Assembly: GCA_959347315.1 (NCBI GenBank)
Contig: OY365810.1
Location: 7,000,800 to 7,064,799 of the forward strand
DNA: 64,000 nt
Direction: 5' to 3'
Source: Bimastos eiseni
Lineage: Eukaryota; Annelida; Clitellata; Crassiclitellata; Lumbricidae
Shown here: in pieces, positions 9,684 to 23,700 of the stretch
Layout of the letters: each line of letters starts with the position of its first letter
Numbering within the stretch: the stretch's first letter is position 1
Notes under the pieces: generated by a model
The model's input: only the letters and a program-made list of their open reading frames with translations
Told to the model about the DNA's origin: nothing
Databases searched by the model: none
Made by a program: the position numbers and the translations under genes

Positions 9684-12600
9684 CTGAACAGAAACGATAA
9701 CGATAACTACAACTCCAATAATAACGCTAGCGATAGCAACAGCGATAACTAGCTTTTGTCATCTAACGCGGAGAGAGTTGGTCAGAAACTTCCCTCAATA
9801 AACTAAGTATCGTATAATTGTAGGTTCTAACGTAATGTATATCTTCGAAAATTTCTCAGCGCCCACAAGAGTCACTTCAGGGAGACAAGCTCATTCACCG
9901 ACGCCATACCAAATCAAGTCCTCGATAGACAAGGTTTCCGTTTCGTTTAGGTGCCAGGTCAAAATCCTGGACGTCATGCCGAGGATGTACACTGTATGCA
10001 TAGGTTATGACTCACTATTGCTCTGCGCCATCAATATTCTTTCGTAAAGTCGTGTGGTCTTCTGAACTTTGAAAGATGACCATATAAGCATGCAGCTGCA
10101 TAAAGACAAGTTGTATTGTTAAATAAATAATAAAGAATTGGTCATTTAGTTAAGAATGCAATTTAATATTTTATGCACGTCAGTGGCAATACACAATTAC
10201 ACATCACACAATTACACAACTACACATTACACAATTACACAATTACACGTTACACAGTTACACATTACACAATCACACATTACATAATTGCACATTACAC
10301 AATTACACATTACACATTACACATTACATAATTACATAATTACACATTACACAATTGCACATTACAAAATTACACATTACACAATTGCACATTGCACAAT
10401 TACATATTACACTTGTGTGGCAACAAATTTTACACGACAATGCTTCCAAGCCCAATTAGACCTACTAGTACTTTGTTTTCTGTTCATTGTCAATCCTTTA
10501 TTAATGATTTTGATTAGTGATATTGTTAATTCGTGAATTAATTAAGGGCTTCATTCTTTCGTTCGTTTTACGGAACCTGTGGGTAGCTGAAGAACGAAGT
10601 TCAGCAACTCCCTTTGCATGGTGACGACCTCTGGTGATAGTTTCTTCAGATCCGTTACTTGTTCCGCCAAAGACGAAGACGTTCCTGCGTTCTTGTCCAA
10701 CTCCTGAAAGATTCCAGCCAAGCCTCGGTCCAATCTATTAACAAAACAGAACAATAAGTGACTAACATGGAAAATCTGTAAGCGTTTAATTAAAAGATGT
10801 TTAGTCCTCTAAACCTCTTTTGAGGTCAAGCCTCTGTAATTATAACAGCAGTTATTAGGAGCGTGGTATGCATGTCTCATAATTACGTTCTGCGTAATTC
10901 ATCGTTTTTCACTGATGTCTGTTTATCTCTATAATGGACTAAACACAGTTCACATCTTTGTCGGCATTGTTCCGTCTTTCGGGAAGCAGAAATCTCGAAC
11001 AACTCTCAACAGACTACATCCTGTTTACATGGTCACCGAGTGACCTCTTCTGACCTGTCACTCTTAATAACTGAGGACAAGCTGCTTCTACGTAGGAAAC
11101 ATCGGCTGATAGAATGGGTGGAGTCTACGAGGTATCTGACGCTGCGGGCAGGGTGGCCTCCTAACTGAAAGACAACCAGAGCTCATCACAGACACGTGAT
11201 CGCTGTGAGCTAAGGAGACTTACTACCTCGAACTTCCGCCAAATGATGAGATGTCATCTGTGATGCAGAGTGTAAACCTGCACTGGTTATGATAATCATA
11301 CATGTATATCATCGCGCTCGTCGTCATCATCACCATCATCTTATCACCACCACCACCACGTCATCACCATTACCATCATCATCATTGTTATCGTCATAGT
11401 TATCATCACCTGGCTATAGAAGTCGTCTGTTCACTGATCTTCATCTGTACGTCTGCGATCTGTTTAACGTAATTTCCTGTCCTTGCTTCCTCCGTCAGTT
11501 GATCGTTGACGACTTTGCACTGAGCCAAGGAGGCATTCATCAGGTTCAGTTCCACGTCCTTGACCCTGTCGAAGGTCTGCCTCAGTTCCTCCTCAACGAC
11601 CTTCATCCTTCCATCGATTACCCTTTGCTGGTCGTCATCCAATCCAGGTGACCGCGGCAGTTCGAGGATTTCTTTGAGGGTTTTCTCGAAGGTCGTGTTC
11701 ATCTGGATGAGACTGGAGTTGAGCTTCTGTTGCGTCACCTGATTGGTCTGGTGGTGCTTGAGGGCGAGGCTTTCCAGGGCCCGAATGCGTTCTGAGTGGT
11801 TTTCCAGGTGGAAAATCACGGATGCCATGTCGTTCTCGTGCTGAGTCTGGTATTCCTCGTCCTCCACGTCCTTGGCTTCAATACAAACAACTTCACAGTA
11901 CATTCATTATGCTCATGTACCCTTTGCGAACTAATAGTGATATAAAATGCAAAATTCAACTATATGTCTGTATCTTTACTTCTACCAGGTTCAACTCTAC
12001 CTCTATCTTCATACCTCTGTCAGATTCAATTCTACCTCCATCTTTACCTCTATCAGATTCAACTATATCTCTATTTTTATACATCTATCAGATTCAGCTC
12101 TACCTCTATCTTTACCCCTATCAGATTCAACTCAACTGTCAGCTTTACACCTCTATCAGATTCTCTATTAGGTTCAACTGTATCTCTATCTTAAACTTTT
12201 TACCTCTTTCAGCGCTCGTTACCCTCCAGTGCTGCAGTTGGTAGACCTGTCTCGTGAAGTTCATGAACGACTGCTGAAGATGCAGCAGCTGAGAGTCGAG
12301 CAGCTGCTTCTGAGACAGAAGCATCACCTGATTCTCAACGGAAGTCACGTGTTCACTGAGATTACCCAGCAGGCCCCTCGTCATCTCGAGCGCCAGATCG
12401 TAATCGGCCATCTTCGACGGGGTGGTGGCAGAACCCTCGTCGTCCTTGTCCAACCCAGTGAGTCTTCGGCCGGTCGTGGGAGATGTGGCTCGGGATGAAC
12501 TAGCCTGGGCTTCGTAGGGTAAAAGATGATTCGTCAACTCAGTACCCTCTTCCTCCTCTATGTCGTTTTCGTCTGTGATCACAGCGCTTCCTACGTCAAA

Positions 12601-15600
12601 GTACAAAAAATATCTAATTTTTCAAGGTAAAAATCAATGATAGACTCTCTCTCTCTATGATCCTTGGCACTTGAGCTGAAGCCAAAAATAGAATATCTCA
12701 AATAGAGTATCCCCTAATTAGAATCTACACATACATTATATTCCCTGTTGTAATGGATTTACTGAAGGAAACGCAGAGGAGAAAGATAAAACCGTGATTA
12801 ATACAGAATAGAATCTTCAGACAAGTGTACACCTTTCTGAATAAACAGGAATTCTCAATGACAGCGTCCAATAAAAGGTAACGGACCAGTTTTAGTATTA
12901 CTTATTTCTGGTTTTGGATCTTGATTACATCACAGATTAATCAAACGTGGTATTCAATGGATACCTGTTAATTTTTTTATCCTTTCGGGGAATTATTTTT
13001 GCGTGATCGGGATAGAAATGGTTTATACTATTGAATACCATATACCGGATATATTTCATCCGTGAAGATAGAATATCATGGCACATCCGCAGTTTGCGAA
13101 GCACATACATGCCTGCATACATACGCGCATACATAAGTACCTACATATAGGGTATACGTAATACTTATGCATACAACGCCATACCTATACGCACATGAAT
13201 ATAGAGTATCAAATGTCATTGCAATGCAAATCTTTGTTTCTAGAGACATAATCTTATGCTCTTCAATCTGATCTTATGTTTGGAAGGATGTTTGGGACCG
13301 CAACAGATCATGACAATTAAGGATTTCTATCTCTATCGACGTCTTCTTACCTTGTGTCTTCTGTCCGCTTTGAAGCTGTTGAACGGTCCTCTGTACCTTA
13401 TTCATCTTATCTCTATCCTCCGTAATCTGACCTCGCAGTTGGAAGAGGTCCTGTCGAATTGTTCCCACGTGTCTATGGTGGTTCTGGAGTTCAAGCGCAT
13501 TGCTCATGATCACCTCCTCCATTACTAGCAGCGTCTCATTCTGGTGTTCCTGGAGGTGTTTGAGCGACTGGAGGTCAGCCGTTGTCTGGTCCTGCCCGTG
13601 TTTAACGCTGGCGATGGCCCAAGATGTATCGGATGTGGAGGACTTGAGCGAAGCCAGAGTTTCTCGCTGGTTTGCTTGTTCTCGTCTCATCTGCGAGATC
13701 TCGTTCTTCATGATTGACAGGTCGGTCTCCTGCGCTTCTACTTTCTCTTGAAGGACGTTGATTATGGATCTAGAGACATCAGTAACAAACAGCCACACGT
13801 TGGTTGTAGATCCATTAGATGATCACTCGTTAAGGAAGTCTATATATAGAGAATTCATTAGAAATGACCGCGAGCTGATTATTGATACAATAAAATAATG
13901 CTTCTCGTGGATCAGTGAATATCGAATGCTGGCTATAGGCTGTACATGTATGCGATAGCTACGTCAGCTCAAATTGAGAAATATAAAATAGAAGCGTTAT
14001 TCAACGTTGGCCAGCAATAATTTTTATGGCAGTATGATAAAACACTGGTGAGGTGAGTGATTGACTCACTGTTTGAATGACTGGCTGAATGACTGACTAA
14101 CTCAATAAATGACTGACTGACTGATTAAGTTAATAAATTATTAAATTAGTAATTAATGATTAAATGACGGATTGAATGATTAAATGATTGAATGAATGTT
14201 ATGAGTCAGTATGATTACAAAAGATTGCGTGTTCAAACAAAACGCACGTATGTTTATGATCTGACGATAATGAAAAGGGAGACCGTTTTAGACACGTGTC
14301 ACTACATATGGAAACAAATAAAATGTTTAAAATGACAACTGCTATAATGGTATTTCGATAGGGCTAAATTGTTCAGCTGATAACTTAGGTGTTGATCTTG
14401 CCTTGACCTCAGGGGGATAAGTCTTGGCGCATCGTTTGAAATCTGGTGACCCACTGTAAATAAGCCAAGTAAGGAAATGGGTGAATAGTTTTCCATAGCA
14501 GAATTGTCGTATTATTATACCCTTCAGTCAGAGCAGAGTTCAACGCATGTGATTAATGCCTGTCGAGGACTTATTGGAACCAGTAGCACTTGATATGCCT
14601 TCTAACGAACAACGCCTAAGTTAAAATGAACACAGTCTGATTGTTTTAACTTGGCTTGATTGGTTATTTCTCTGCAATAGCAACTGCATTAAAAAAATAT
14701 CCCAAAATTAAAAACAATAGACAAAATAATAAGATGATAAATTGGATCAAATAAAATTTTAAAATGACACTGAAAAATCTAGCTGCTCACGAAGATATAC
14801 TACTTCGCTTTAGACAGCGTACTTGCTAATACTTGCTAGTCCTACATGCCAAAGTAGTCCTACTAGCTCTACCACTTTTTGTACTCTGACAGTGCCAGTC
14901 CCAACCCTGCATGAAGGAGGAGGGCGACGCTAGTAATCTTGGTAATCATGCAGTGTCATTAAGCCGAAACTACTACTCTACAGATCACACGGTTTGCCGA
15001 CAACTCATGTGCTTTTAAATCGCATATTTGCATCATGAGTCTTTGAAAGATCAGTTTGGTCGCCCGAGGCCATTGAATAATAAACAGTCACCGTCTTTTT
15101 TGTGAACGGGATGTACCAATCATCGTGGGGCGTTCAACTCTTCCTATATGCTGTGTTTATACACATGCCATACCACGGACCCTTCAATTACTTTGTGGTC
15201 GGCGTTGAAACATCTTCAGTCCACAGTTCAACACATTTATTGCCTTTGCTTAAGAAACAGACATTAGGGTTGCTTTCTCAAGACGCTGGAACCTCCTTTC
15301 TCAACATTCATGTTATTCAGAAAAGCATCTTAGAAAAACCGCCCTAAAATTATTTATAATATTATCCTTAATTGTGCTGCGGTTTTGGATAATTATAGTC
15401 TTTTGCAACTCAGAGTAGGCTACACGCAAATTAACTAATTGGCAAGCAAATAACAATTGCATTGTTATTAACAAATACAACTAATTAATGAAAATATATA
15501 ATATAGTAATAATAATGGCAATAATAACAATAGGGGGTCGAATAATAATAATAAAAATATTTTTTTAATCCTACTGATTTTAAAAATTATATAATTGCTG

Positions 15601-16723
15601 TCGCTAATTTTTTATTTAGTATTGCATATTCAAGACTGCACGCTAATTATCAACAATTGAATAGATCGCAAATTTAGTAGGTTTGCAGATTGGAGCACCA
15701 GAACTGAGACAATTTTTATCATAATCATTAACTGTAACTGTGACTGCAAAAGGACAATTTATTTATAGCTTTATCATCGGTAGTAAGCTACTTCCAGGAT
15801 GCTCATTATGATCGACATCATCGTCATCATCACCATCATCATCAACAGCAGCGTCATCGCCATCTTCAACATCATAGCATTCGCCTTCGCGAGATGTATA
15901 ATTATGCCTTAACAAAATCTGAGACCTACATGGACGACTGGACACCGAAGCTTATACATCGTAGGCGCAGGGGTCGCGACAGGGTGATTTTACCCCAGAG
16001 ACCCTCGAGGAAGGGCTGACGAGCGATCAGATATGATGAAAGACCTTCGTAGAAAAGAAACACGCTCTGCTTGTGAAGATGTCTATGAGAGTAAATGGCT
16101 GTCAATTGTGGCAACCATTGCTTTGATTTCATCCGACAAAGAAACAATCGTCTCTACGATATCTTCCACGAATCATAGGAAACGAGAATCCAACCGACCA
16201 AATGAACACTGACATGCTGACTCATGACCCATGAGTGAAAAATGACATACTGACTCATGACCCATGAGTGAAAAATGACATACTGACTCATGATTTATGA
16301 GTGAAAAATGACATACTGACTCATGACCCATGAGTGAAAAATGACATACTGACTCATGACCCATGAGTGAAAAATGACATACCGACTCATGACCCATGAG
16401 TGAAAAATGACATACTGACTCATGATTCATGAGTGAAAAATGACATACTGACTCATGACCCATGAGTGAAAAATGACATATTGACTCATGATTCATGAGT
16501 GAAAAATGACATACTGACTCATGACCTATGAGTGAAAATGAAGAGTGAATTGATGTGCTGACAAACTGTACATTTATGGCTTCCGACAAGAAGACCTATT
16601 TTATAGCGGATCGATAACCTTCAATGGACTGCAGAGAGAAACAACCAAGTCAGATAAAACATTCTGGAGAATAACATTCTGGTAAGGCTAGAACGCATCA
16701 GCAATAAACGCTATTAAACAGGC

Positions 16724-16771
<48 letters not shown>

Positions 16772-17675
16772 CATCATCATCATCATCATCATTATTTTAT
16801 GCCCTGAGTTACTTCATTCCCCAAGGACTTAGAGATTACTAATATGTTAAAATCGTTGTTTATTATTATTATTATTAGTAGTAGTTTAGTATTGTTTTCT
16901 GTTTTTAATTATTATTGACATTAATAAATAATAATGTTTAGAACAGACGGCAAGAGGTCCGACCGGGCAACGCTCATCCTACGGTCGCACGGAAAATACC
17001 CTTACTTGGGATGGGACTATCGTCGATACCTGCGCCGCATATAACTCCTAAGGCCATCTTAAAAAGGCGAACCGCAAAATGTTAAAGCATGTGGGACTGC
17101 CCACCGCTTATATTTTTAAGCCAGTGGCTATTGAAACCTTGGATCGTTTCAATTCTACAGCACCTGACTTCATAAGCGAAATTGGTCATTGGACTTTGTT
17201 AAAAACTGGGACGTCTTTCCCTTTCCAACGCCTCTCTATATATCTGCATACAGCGCTACAACTTGGTTACTTTCAAAGGCTCTTTCTCTCTGACCCATGA
17301 AGACGACGCCCCCGACCCTCCTGCCAACTAACACATTTCAATAATAGGCCTAATTCGGCATTCATTCATTACGAAAATTTATATAGCGCCCCTTGAGGCT
17401 TCTACTAAGGAGCACTCCGGACCCCGGCACGGGTAACAAGAACAGTTTTAAGACAAGTATAAAAGGAATCTAAGTGGACCCTGGGGATCATCTTCGATAT
17501 GGAAAAATGTCATTAAAAATCAACAGGGAGCGTGTTCCAGCGTGTTGAGGGCCAACCACTGAGAAGGCACGATTTTGCTTAGTGTGGGCAATGAGTAGGC
17601 CTCGCTAATATCTAAGTCCCTGGGGAACGAAGTACCTAAAGGCATAACCAAAAAATATTAATATTAATATTATTA

Positions 17676-17712
<37 letters not shown>

Positions 17713-20700
17713 CACAATTATCATTATGGCCAATGCTCAATAGTGTCGCTTTAAACACCCTTCGTCTCAACAGATCAGCATTATTGCCAATCAAATAACC
17801 AACTGTTCTTTGTGAATATTATCTACTTGTCGTTTTCACACGAAACCCAACGCATCGATCTCCACCCGAAGAGCTCAAATGTCATGATGTCAGCAATCAG
17901 TTGCTATTTACTCCCAGGGTCTTTGAGACGATCCCTCTATCGTTCTGCATCTGTTTCCGCTAATCCTTCTTTAAACCTCTGATCCCGCTACCGTATGTCT
18001 GAATCCGGCCTCTGAATTTTTCTTGTCAAACCCTAGATCCGCCCAAAACATCGCTCGAATATCTCGCTCGGTCGTCTGGCGTATCTCGACCCCGTCACTT
18101 TCGTTACTTTAGAAGTCAATCATTTGTAAATGGAGCGATGTTCCATCATTGTCTGACAAATTAAAAGCTCAATCATTGGATCTTCTTGCGTCCTAAGTTC
18201 ACTCTCTGTTATTGCACCAGCGACGTATGATAAACGAGACAATTGTATTTAGATGATATAGACGCATATATTATGTCACAGTTTGTAGTTCAGATAGGAT
18301 TCCAGAGCTTTAGTTGCTAATTGATCAGATATTTTAGCCTGTAGCGCCGAGAGTGTGGGTTCGAGTTCTGAACAAGTCCTTCACTCAAGATGTAATGTAA
18401 CTAGAAAAGCAGTAACAATTGTTGAAAGCCATCGATGAATACTTCTTGCTTGCTCATAGCATGTGTCCCTGCCAGATGGAAATAACGGCTAATGACTTAC
18501 TTACCAATTCATCTTGCTACATACCAACTACTAATTTCATAAATTAACTTTTAATAGGTTATTATCCAAGTTCGGAAGTTTTCTATCGAAATAGACAATG
18601 TCATGTTCTATAAGAGCCAAACACCACAGGACCGTAAAGCTTAGAATTAAATAAAGTTATAATTACGTGCAGAACAGTAATAAATATGATTGCAATGATG
18701 CCAAAGTTAGAAATCATTGTTATACAAATCGTCCTATATTAGCGCTACAAAAATCTTATGACATGTAAATTGCATTTGTATGATGTATGTGCACTCTTTT
18801 CAGTTAATAACATAGATTGTGACTGAACTATGGAGGCGAGATGAGCAGCCCCTTAAACATGTGTATTAAGCATGTCATTCGTCTATAAATGGAAAAATAG
18901 CCATTACATAACCATTGCCGTCAAGTTCAAACGCTGACACTAACTATCTCTGAAATTGCGAGCATTGCAGATGTCAAACTCCTATTCTCAATATTATTGT
19001 AAATACATGTAACCCCATCTCCTACCTCCACTCCGTCTCCCCTCCATTCACCAATTAAGACCCATGGAACACAGCCATATTCACCCACCAATAGACAATT
19101 CTCAATAATTATCCCAAGATCACCAGATCTTTATATAGAACTATTTACAAGCTGGTTATTCAATTCTGGATACTGTATTGTTCACTGTCACTCATGTTGG
19201 AATTCTTCTGACATTTATTTGATTATTTTTTGTCCAAATAAACGAATGTGCCAACTAAGTTTTCAATAGATTTGTTCTACCTTAAGCCGCCAATAATCAT
19301 TGAAATTAACCCCAATTTCTATCAATATTGTATCATTTCATCTTCTACAATAGACCCTACGCCATCTTGTCTAGTTGCTGGCCCTAGAAATTCATCCAAT
19401 CTTTATCGTTTCAGTTTCCTATAGCAGCCTTTGGAACGACGAACCCTAAGCAGTGAATAACCACATCCACGACCAAATCCCTGTCCATTGATTAAATTGT
19501 CGGAGGGTTGGGAGGGTTCAACCCCCGTACATTTACTACCCCGCCAATTAATTCTCAAATGTGCCTTGGGGGTCATGAAAACCACAGATCAGCTTTTAGT
19601 GGCATACTGCAGATTAACACAGCTACGAATCAGATTCGTGCAATGAAAATCAACTGTAACTCTCGATGTAGTTTAGCCCGTATACCGGTTTCAGATTCAT
19701 AAAAATTCTTGTCGGGAAAAGCGAAGATGTTTCAACCGCCAGTTCAAATCTGACAATTCAAACCCTGTTCCTGTCTCTACACCTGTCTATGGTTATCTAT
19801 TGCTCTACAGTACATAGCTATGTCCTTACAGACATTCATTGCCGACTTACAACATGCGGGGATGGAACGGCAATGGACAATCAGATTCATTTGGACCGTA
19901 ATTATTGTTGGATCCGGAAGATCTGTCTAGATCTACGGCAGTCGGATTGAAATGGCTAAACTCCGGCCGACGGATAGAACAAATGAGGTCACGTGGTCGT
20001 TAGATAGCTTCCGGTTCATCAGACGTTATTATTCGTTCACATCAGACGACCGCCAGACGATGCATCAAATGGAATCTGCCTCAGCATCTACTGCATGGAT
20101 CTCTGTCATAATCACATCCACCGACATTAACATCAGTCTTCTTCTTTATCATCTGCACGTTCCGCAGCATTCGTTGTGCGTGTCTATGTTTGTAATTGTC
20201 TGTGTGTATGTCTGTATAAATGTATGTATGCATGCATGGTTGTATGCATGTGAGTATTTATGAAGCTATGTATGTAAATACGTCGTACATAGCCAATATA
20301 GACAAGCAAGTAAGTGGGTTCTTACTGTACTTGATGTACAAAGTAGGCTTGTACGTGTACGTCTTGCTGTCTGTCTTTTTGAGTGTTAATGAGTCTGCCT
20401 GTATGTGTATATTTGGCTGCATATATATGTATATGTATATATATATGTATATATATGTATATATATATATGTATATATATATGTATATATATGTATATAT
20501 ATGTATATGTATATATATATGTATATATATGTATATGTATATATATATGTATATATATGTATATGTATATATATATGTATATATATGTATATGTATATAT
20601 ATATGTATATATATGTATATGTATATATATATGTATATGTATATATATATATGTATATATATGTATATGTATATATATATGTATATGTATATGTATATAT

Positions 20701-23700
20701 ATATGTATATGTATATATATACATATGTAAGTATGTAAGTGTAAGATATGTATATGTATATGCAAGATATACATATACATATATATATACATGTATATAT
20801 ATGTATATATATATGTATATATATATGTATATATATATATGTATATGTATATATATATGTATATGTATATATATATATGTATATATATGTATATGTATAT
20901 ATATATATGTATATATATATGCTTTTATTTTAGTAGATTTGTTTGTGTTTCTTGTGCCTTGTATTCTATGTGTATTATACAAAGTTACAGAATGTGTTTG
21001 TATTTTTGACTAAGGCCTTCGCATGCATGCGTGTATTGCATGAGTATCATTATCTGTGTCTGTCTGTCTGTCTGTCTGTCTGTCTGCTTGTCTGCTTGAG
21101 TCTGTGTTATTGTACACGTATGCTCTCGTAGATGGCGCCACGTTGCGATCGATGTGTCTCGATGAAGCGAAAGAATTCGTTAGGAGGACCAAGTATACAG
21201 CAACCATGTCTAACGATCTATTATCCCACCGCCAACTCTCATTAGCTCCAATTCCACGTCTCTATGTCAGTCCTTCCATCTTTCTGTATCTCTCTGTCTC
21301 CCTCCTTGTCTGTTTGTCTCTCCCTCTTTCGCTCTCTTTCTGTGTCCGTTCATCTATTCCTCACTCCACTTTGTTGTCCCGCTGTCTCTCACTCTATTCT
21401 ATTTCCTCTATTCCCTCTCTTCCTTATACTGCTTCAGTCTTTTCCATCAACTCTCCCTCCGCTCAGTCATCTGGTCAATTGGATCTTCAATCCATACATC
21501 TATCGGTCCACTCAGTCTCCATCTGCTTTTCTCTATCCCATCATTGATTCCTCCTTCCATCCATTGGATCCATTCAATATCTTGGTGGTCTTCCAGTTCT
21601 CTATATAGGGCCTACCTACAGCAGCAGCTTCTTTAGAACTGACCTGAGCTTTATTGATCACCAGATGGTTGAAGGCAGTATACAAGCAACCACTTAAGAA
21701 GAATACGGGATGTCAAGGGGAGATTCCTGAAGGAAGAAAATTGGATCCGCTGTTTGGAGATGCCTTTAGAAAAACAGTGCATTTCTTTCATTGAGTAGAT
21801 TCAAGGTTGCTTGCTCAGAATAACGTCATTAAATACAAGCAAATACTTATAATGCAGTTGATAGCAGATTTCATCCACGGATTTACATAATTGCATGCAT
21901 ATGTGCTTGTCAGGTGCAACTATTAGTCATTTACTTACATATAGTATTAGTTATCTAGTAATTCATTTTTGCAGATATAATGTTTATTTGTCTTCGTATT
22001 TATTCGAATAGGTCTACAGCTATATTTCGGTTTATATTAATTTCAATAATTGAGCTATTTCTTTTTCATCGTTATATATTTTCGCTTGCAGGATAATAGT
22101 TAAATTTCTCGTTATATTTGTTTCCACAATACAGCCCATTTGTTATGCTATTTTTTATCTTTTTGTTTCTATTTGAATGGTACATAAGGGCGACATTCCA
22201 TAAGAACGACGTCCTCTGTGTATTTGAATAAGCAGACGATTGGCATAAAATACAGAAAGTACATAACATGAGACGCCATCGGAGATCCATAATAGATTAT
22301 AGATCAACCGGATGCCACAGTCTCTGAAGCTACCACCAGATGTCCTATCGATCGATCGTTCATCCTGCTTCGATCGTTCCTCGTTATACTTCACTGTTGT
22401 TCTCTTTTCCGATGGATAGCACACTGTCGATGCATCAGAGCGATGCATCTATTGCGACCGTCATCTGACAGGACAAGACGTCTCTCGAATGGACGTTTCA
22501 TATGCATCTCAGTAAATTCTCATTTAACGGACGGTCTCTTACATACGTATTTGTGTTTTCCTGTATATACATGCACTGAGGTTATGGTAGATTTAGACAT
22601 ATCTTTGTCATGGCAACGCATGTAATTTATCTAGTTGAATATTCTAGTATCATCAAATCTAATTCTTCAGATCAGATCTTGCATTATAAAATTATCGGAT
22701 CTTAGACCAGACTAATAATATTAATCGAGCCCGATGTGTATTCATTTACGCTTGATGTTTGGTACGCCTAACTGTTCGATGCCATGACAGGCAAACCATG
22801 TCCGCATGTAGGCCTACATAGGCCTACAAGTAAGACTTTAGTGTTACTCTGACATCTGATGAGCCAACGTGATGTGTAGCTTCTTAGACTATAAAAAAAT
22901 TGTACAATAACTGTTGTAGCAATTAACAACAGTCTCTTTAAACTGAGAGATCGCTGAGTTGCGGCTTTAAGCTATAGTCTGGAGACAGCCATGAATATGC
23001 AGTGTTAGTGATTAACTGGCAATCGACAAAGATCATAATAACTAATAACGTGAGTGTTTAATGGGGATTGACAGTTAGCAACGGAGGTCAGATGGCTTCA
23101 ACGCTATAAGGAACTGAATCCCATCATGACCAGCGTCACTCTCTAGAGTCTAGACTTGGTCTCTGCCCTGATTGTGCCTCTGGATGTTGTTCCGCCTGCA
23201 GCAGACACCAAAAGTCACCTGCTCTTATCGCTCACGCCTTCCTCCGCCTGGATTCATGCTCTCTAGGCGTCTTCTTGTTTATTTCTCAAGTAACTTGCTT
23301 CATCAATTATGTCCAAACCACCATCAGTCGATTCTAGGTCGATGAAGGATCTTTTTCCATCTATGGAGTGAAGAAATGTCGATTTTAGGTCGATGTAGGA
23401 TCTTTTTCCATCCACGGAGTGAAGAAATGTGGATCACTTAATGTCGTAGTGACAGTCATTTTACTATAATATCTCGATATTTGGTACAATATATCGATGT
23501 GCCTTTGCCGTCGTGGGCCCTTCCATATGGAATGACCTACCCCCATAATCCGTCGTAGGCTTTTAGTCTGGCTCCCACCCTCATTCCTTCGTTGCCTAAA
23601 GACTTTCTTATTTGCATGTGGCTGTCACGCTGAAAGCTCTTCTGAATAACTGGTACTGCGAGATATTACCGATTACTGCTTTACTTTGGAGCCCCATTTT

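Noticed and set aside
15102..15347. 81-codon plus-strand frame
   Set aside because: No recognisable domain or splice sites, and it lies in FReD intron 1.
16173..16589. 138-codon frame made of an 11-residue repeat [11 protein letters not shown]
   Set aside because: The 33-bp period is divisible by three so the frame stays open automatically; no splice sites or signal peptide, and it lies in an intron on the same strand as the FReD gene.
20322..21013. Overlapping long frames on both strands of the TA/TG satellite
   Set aside because: Same reason: repeat translation only.
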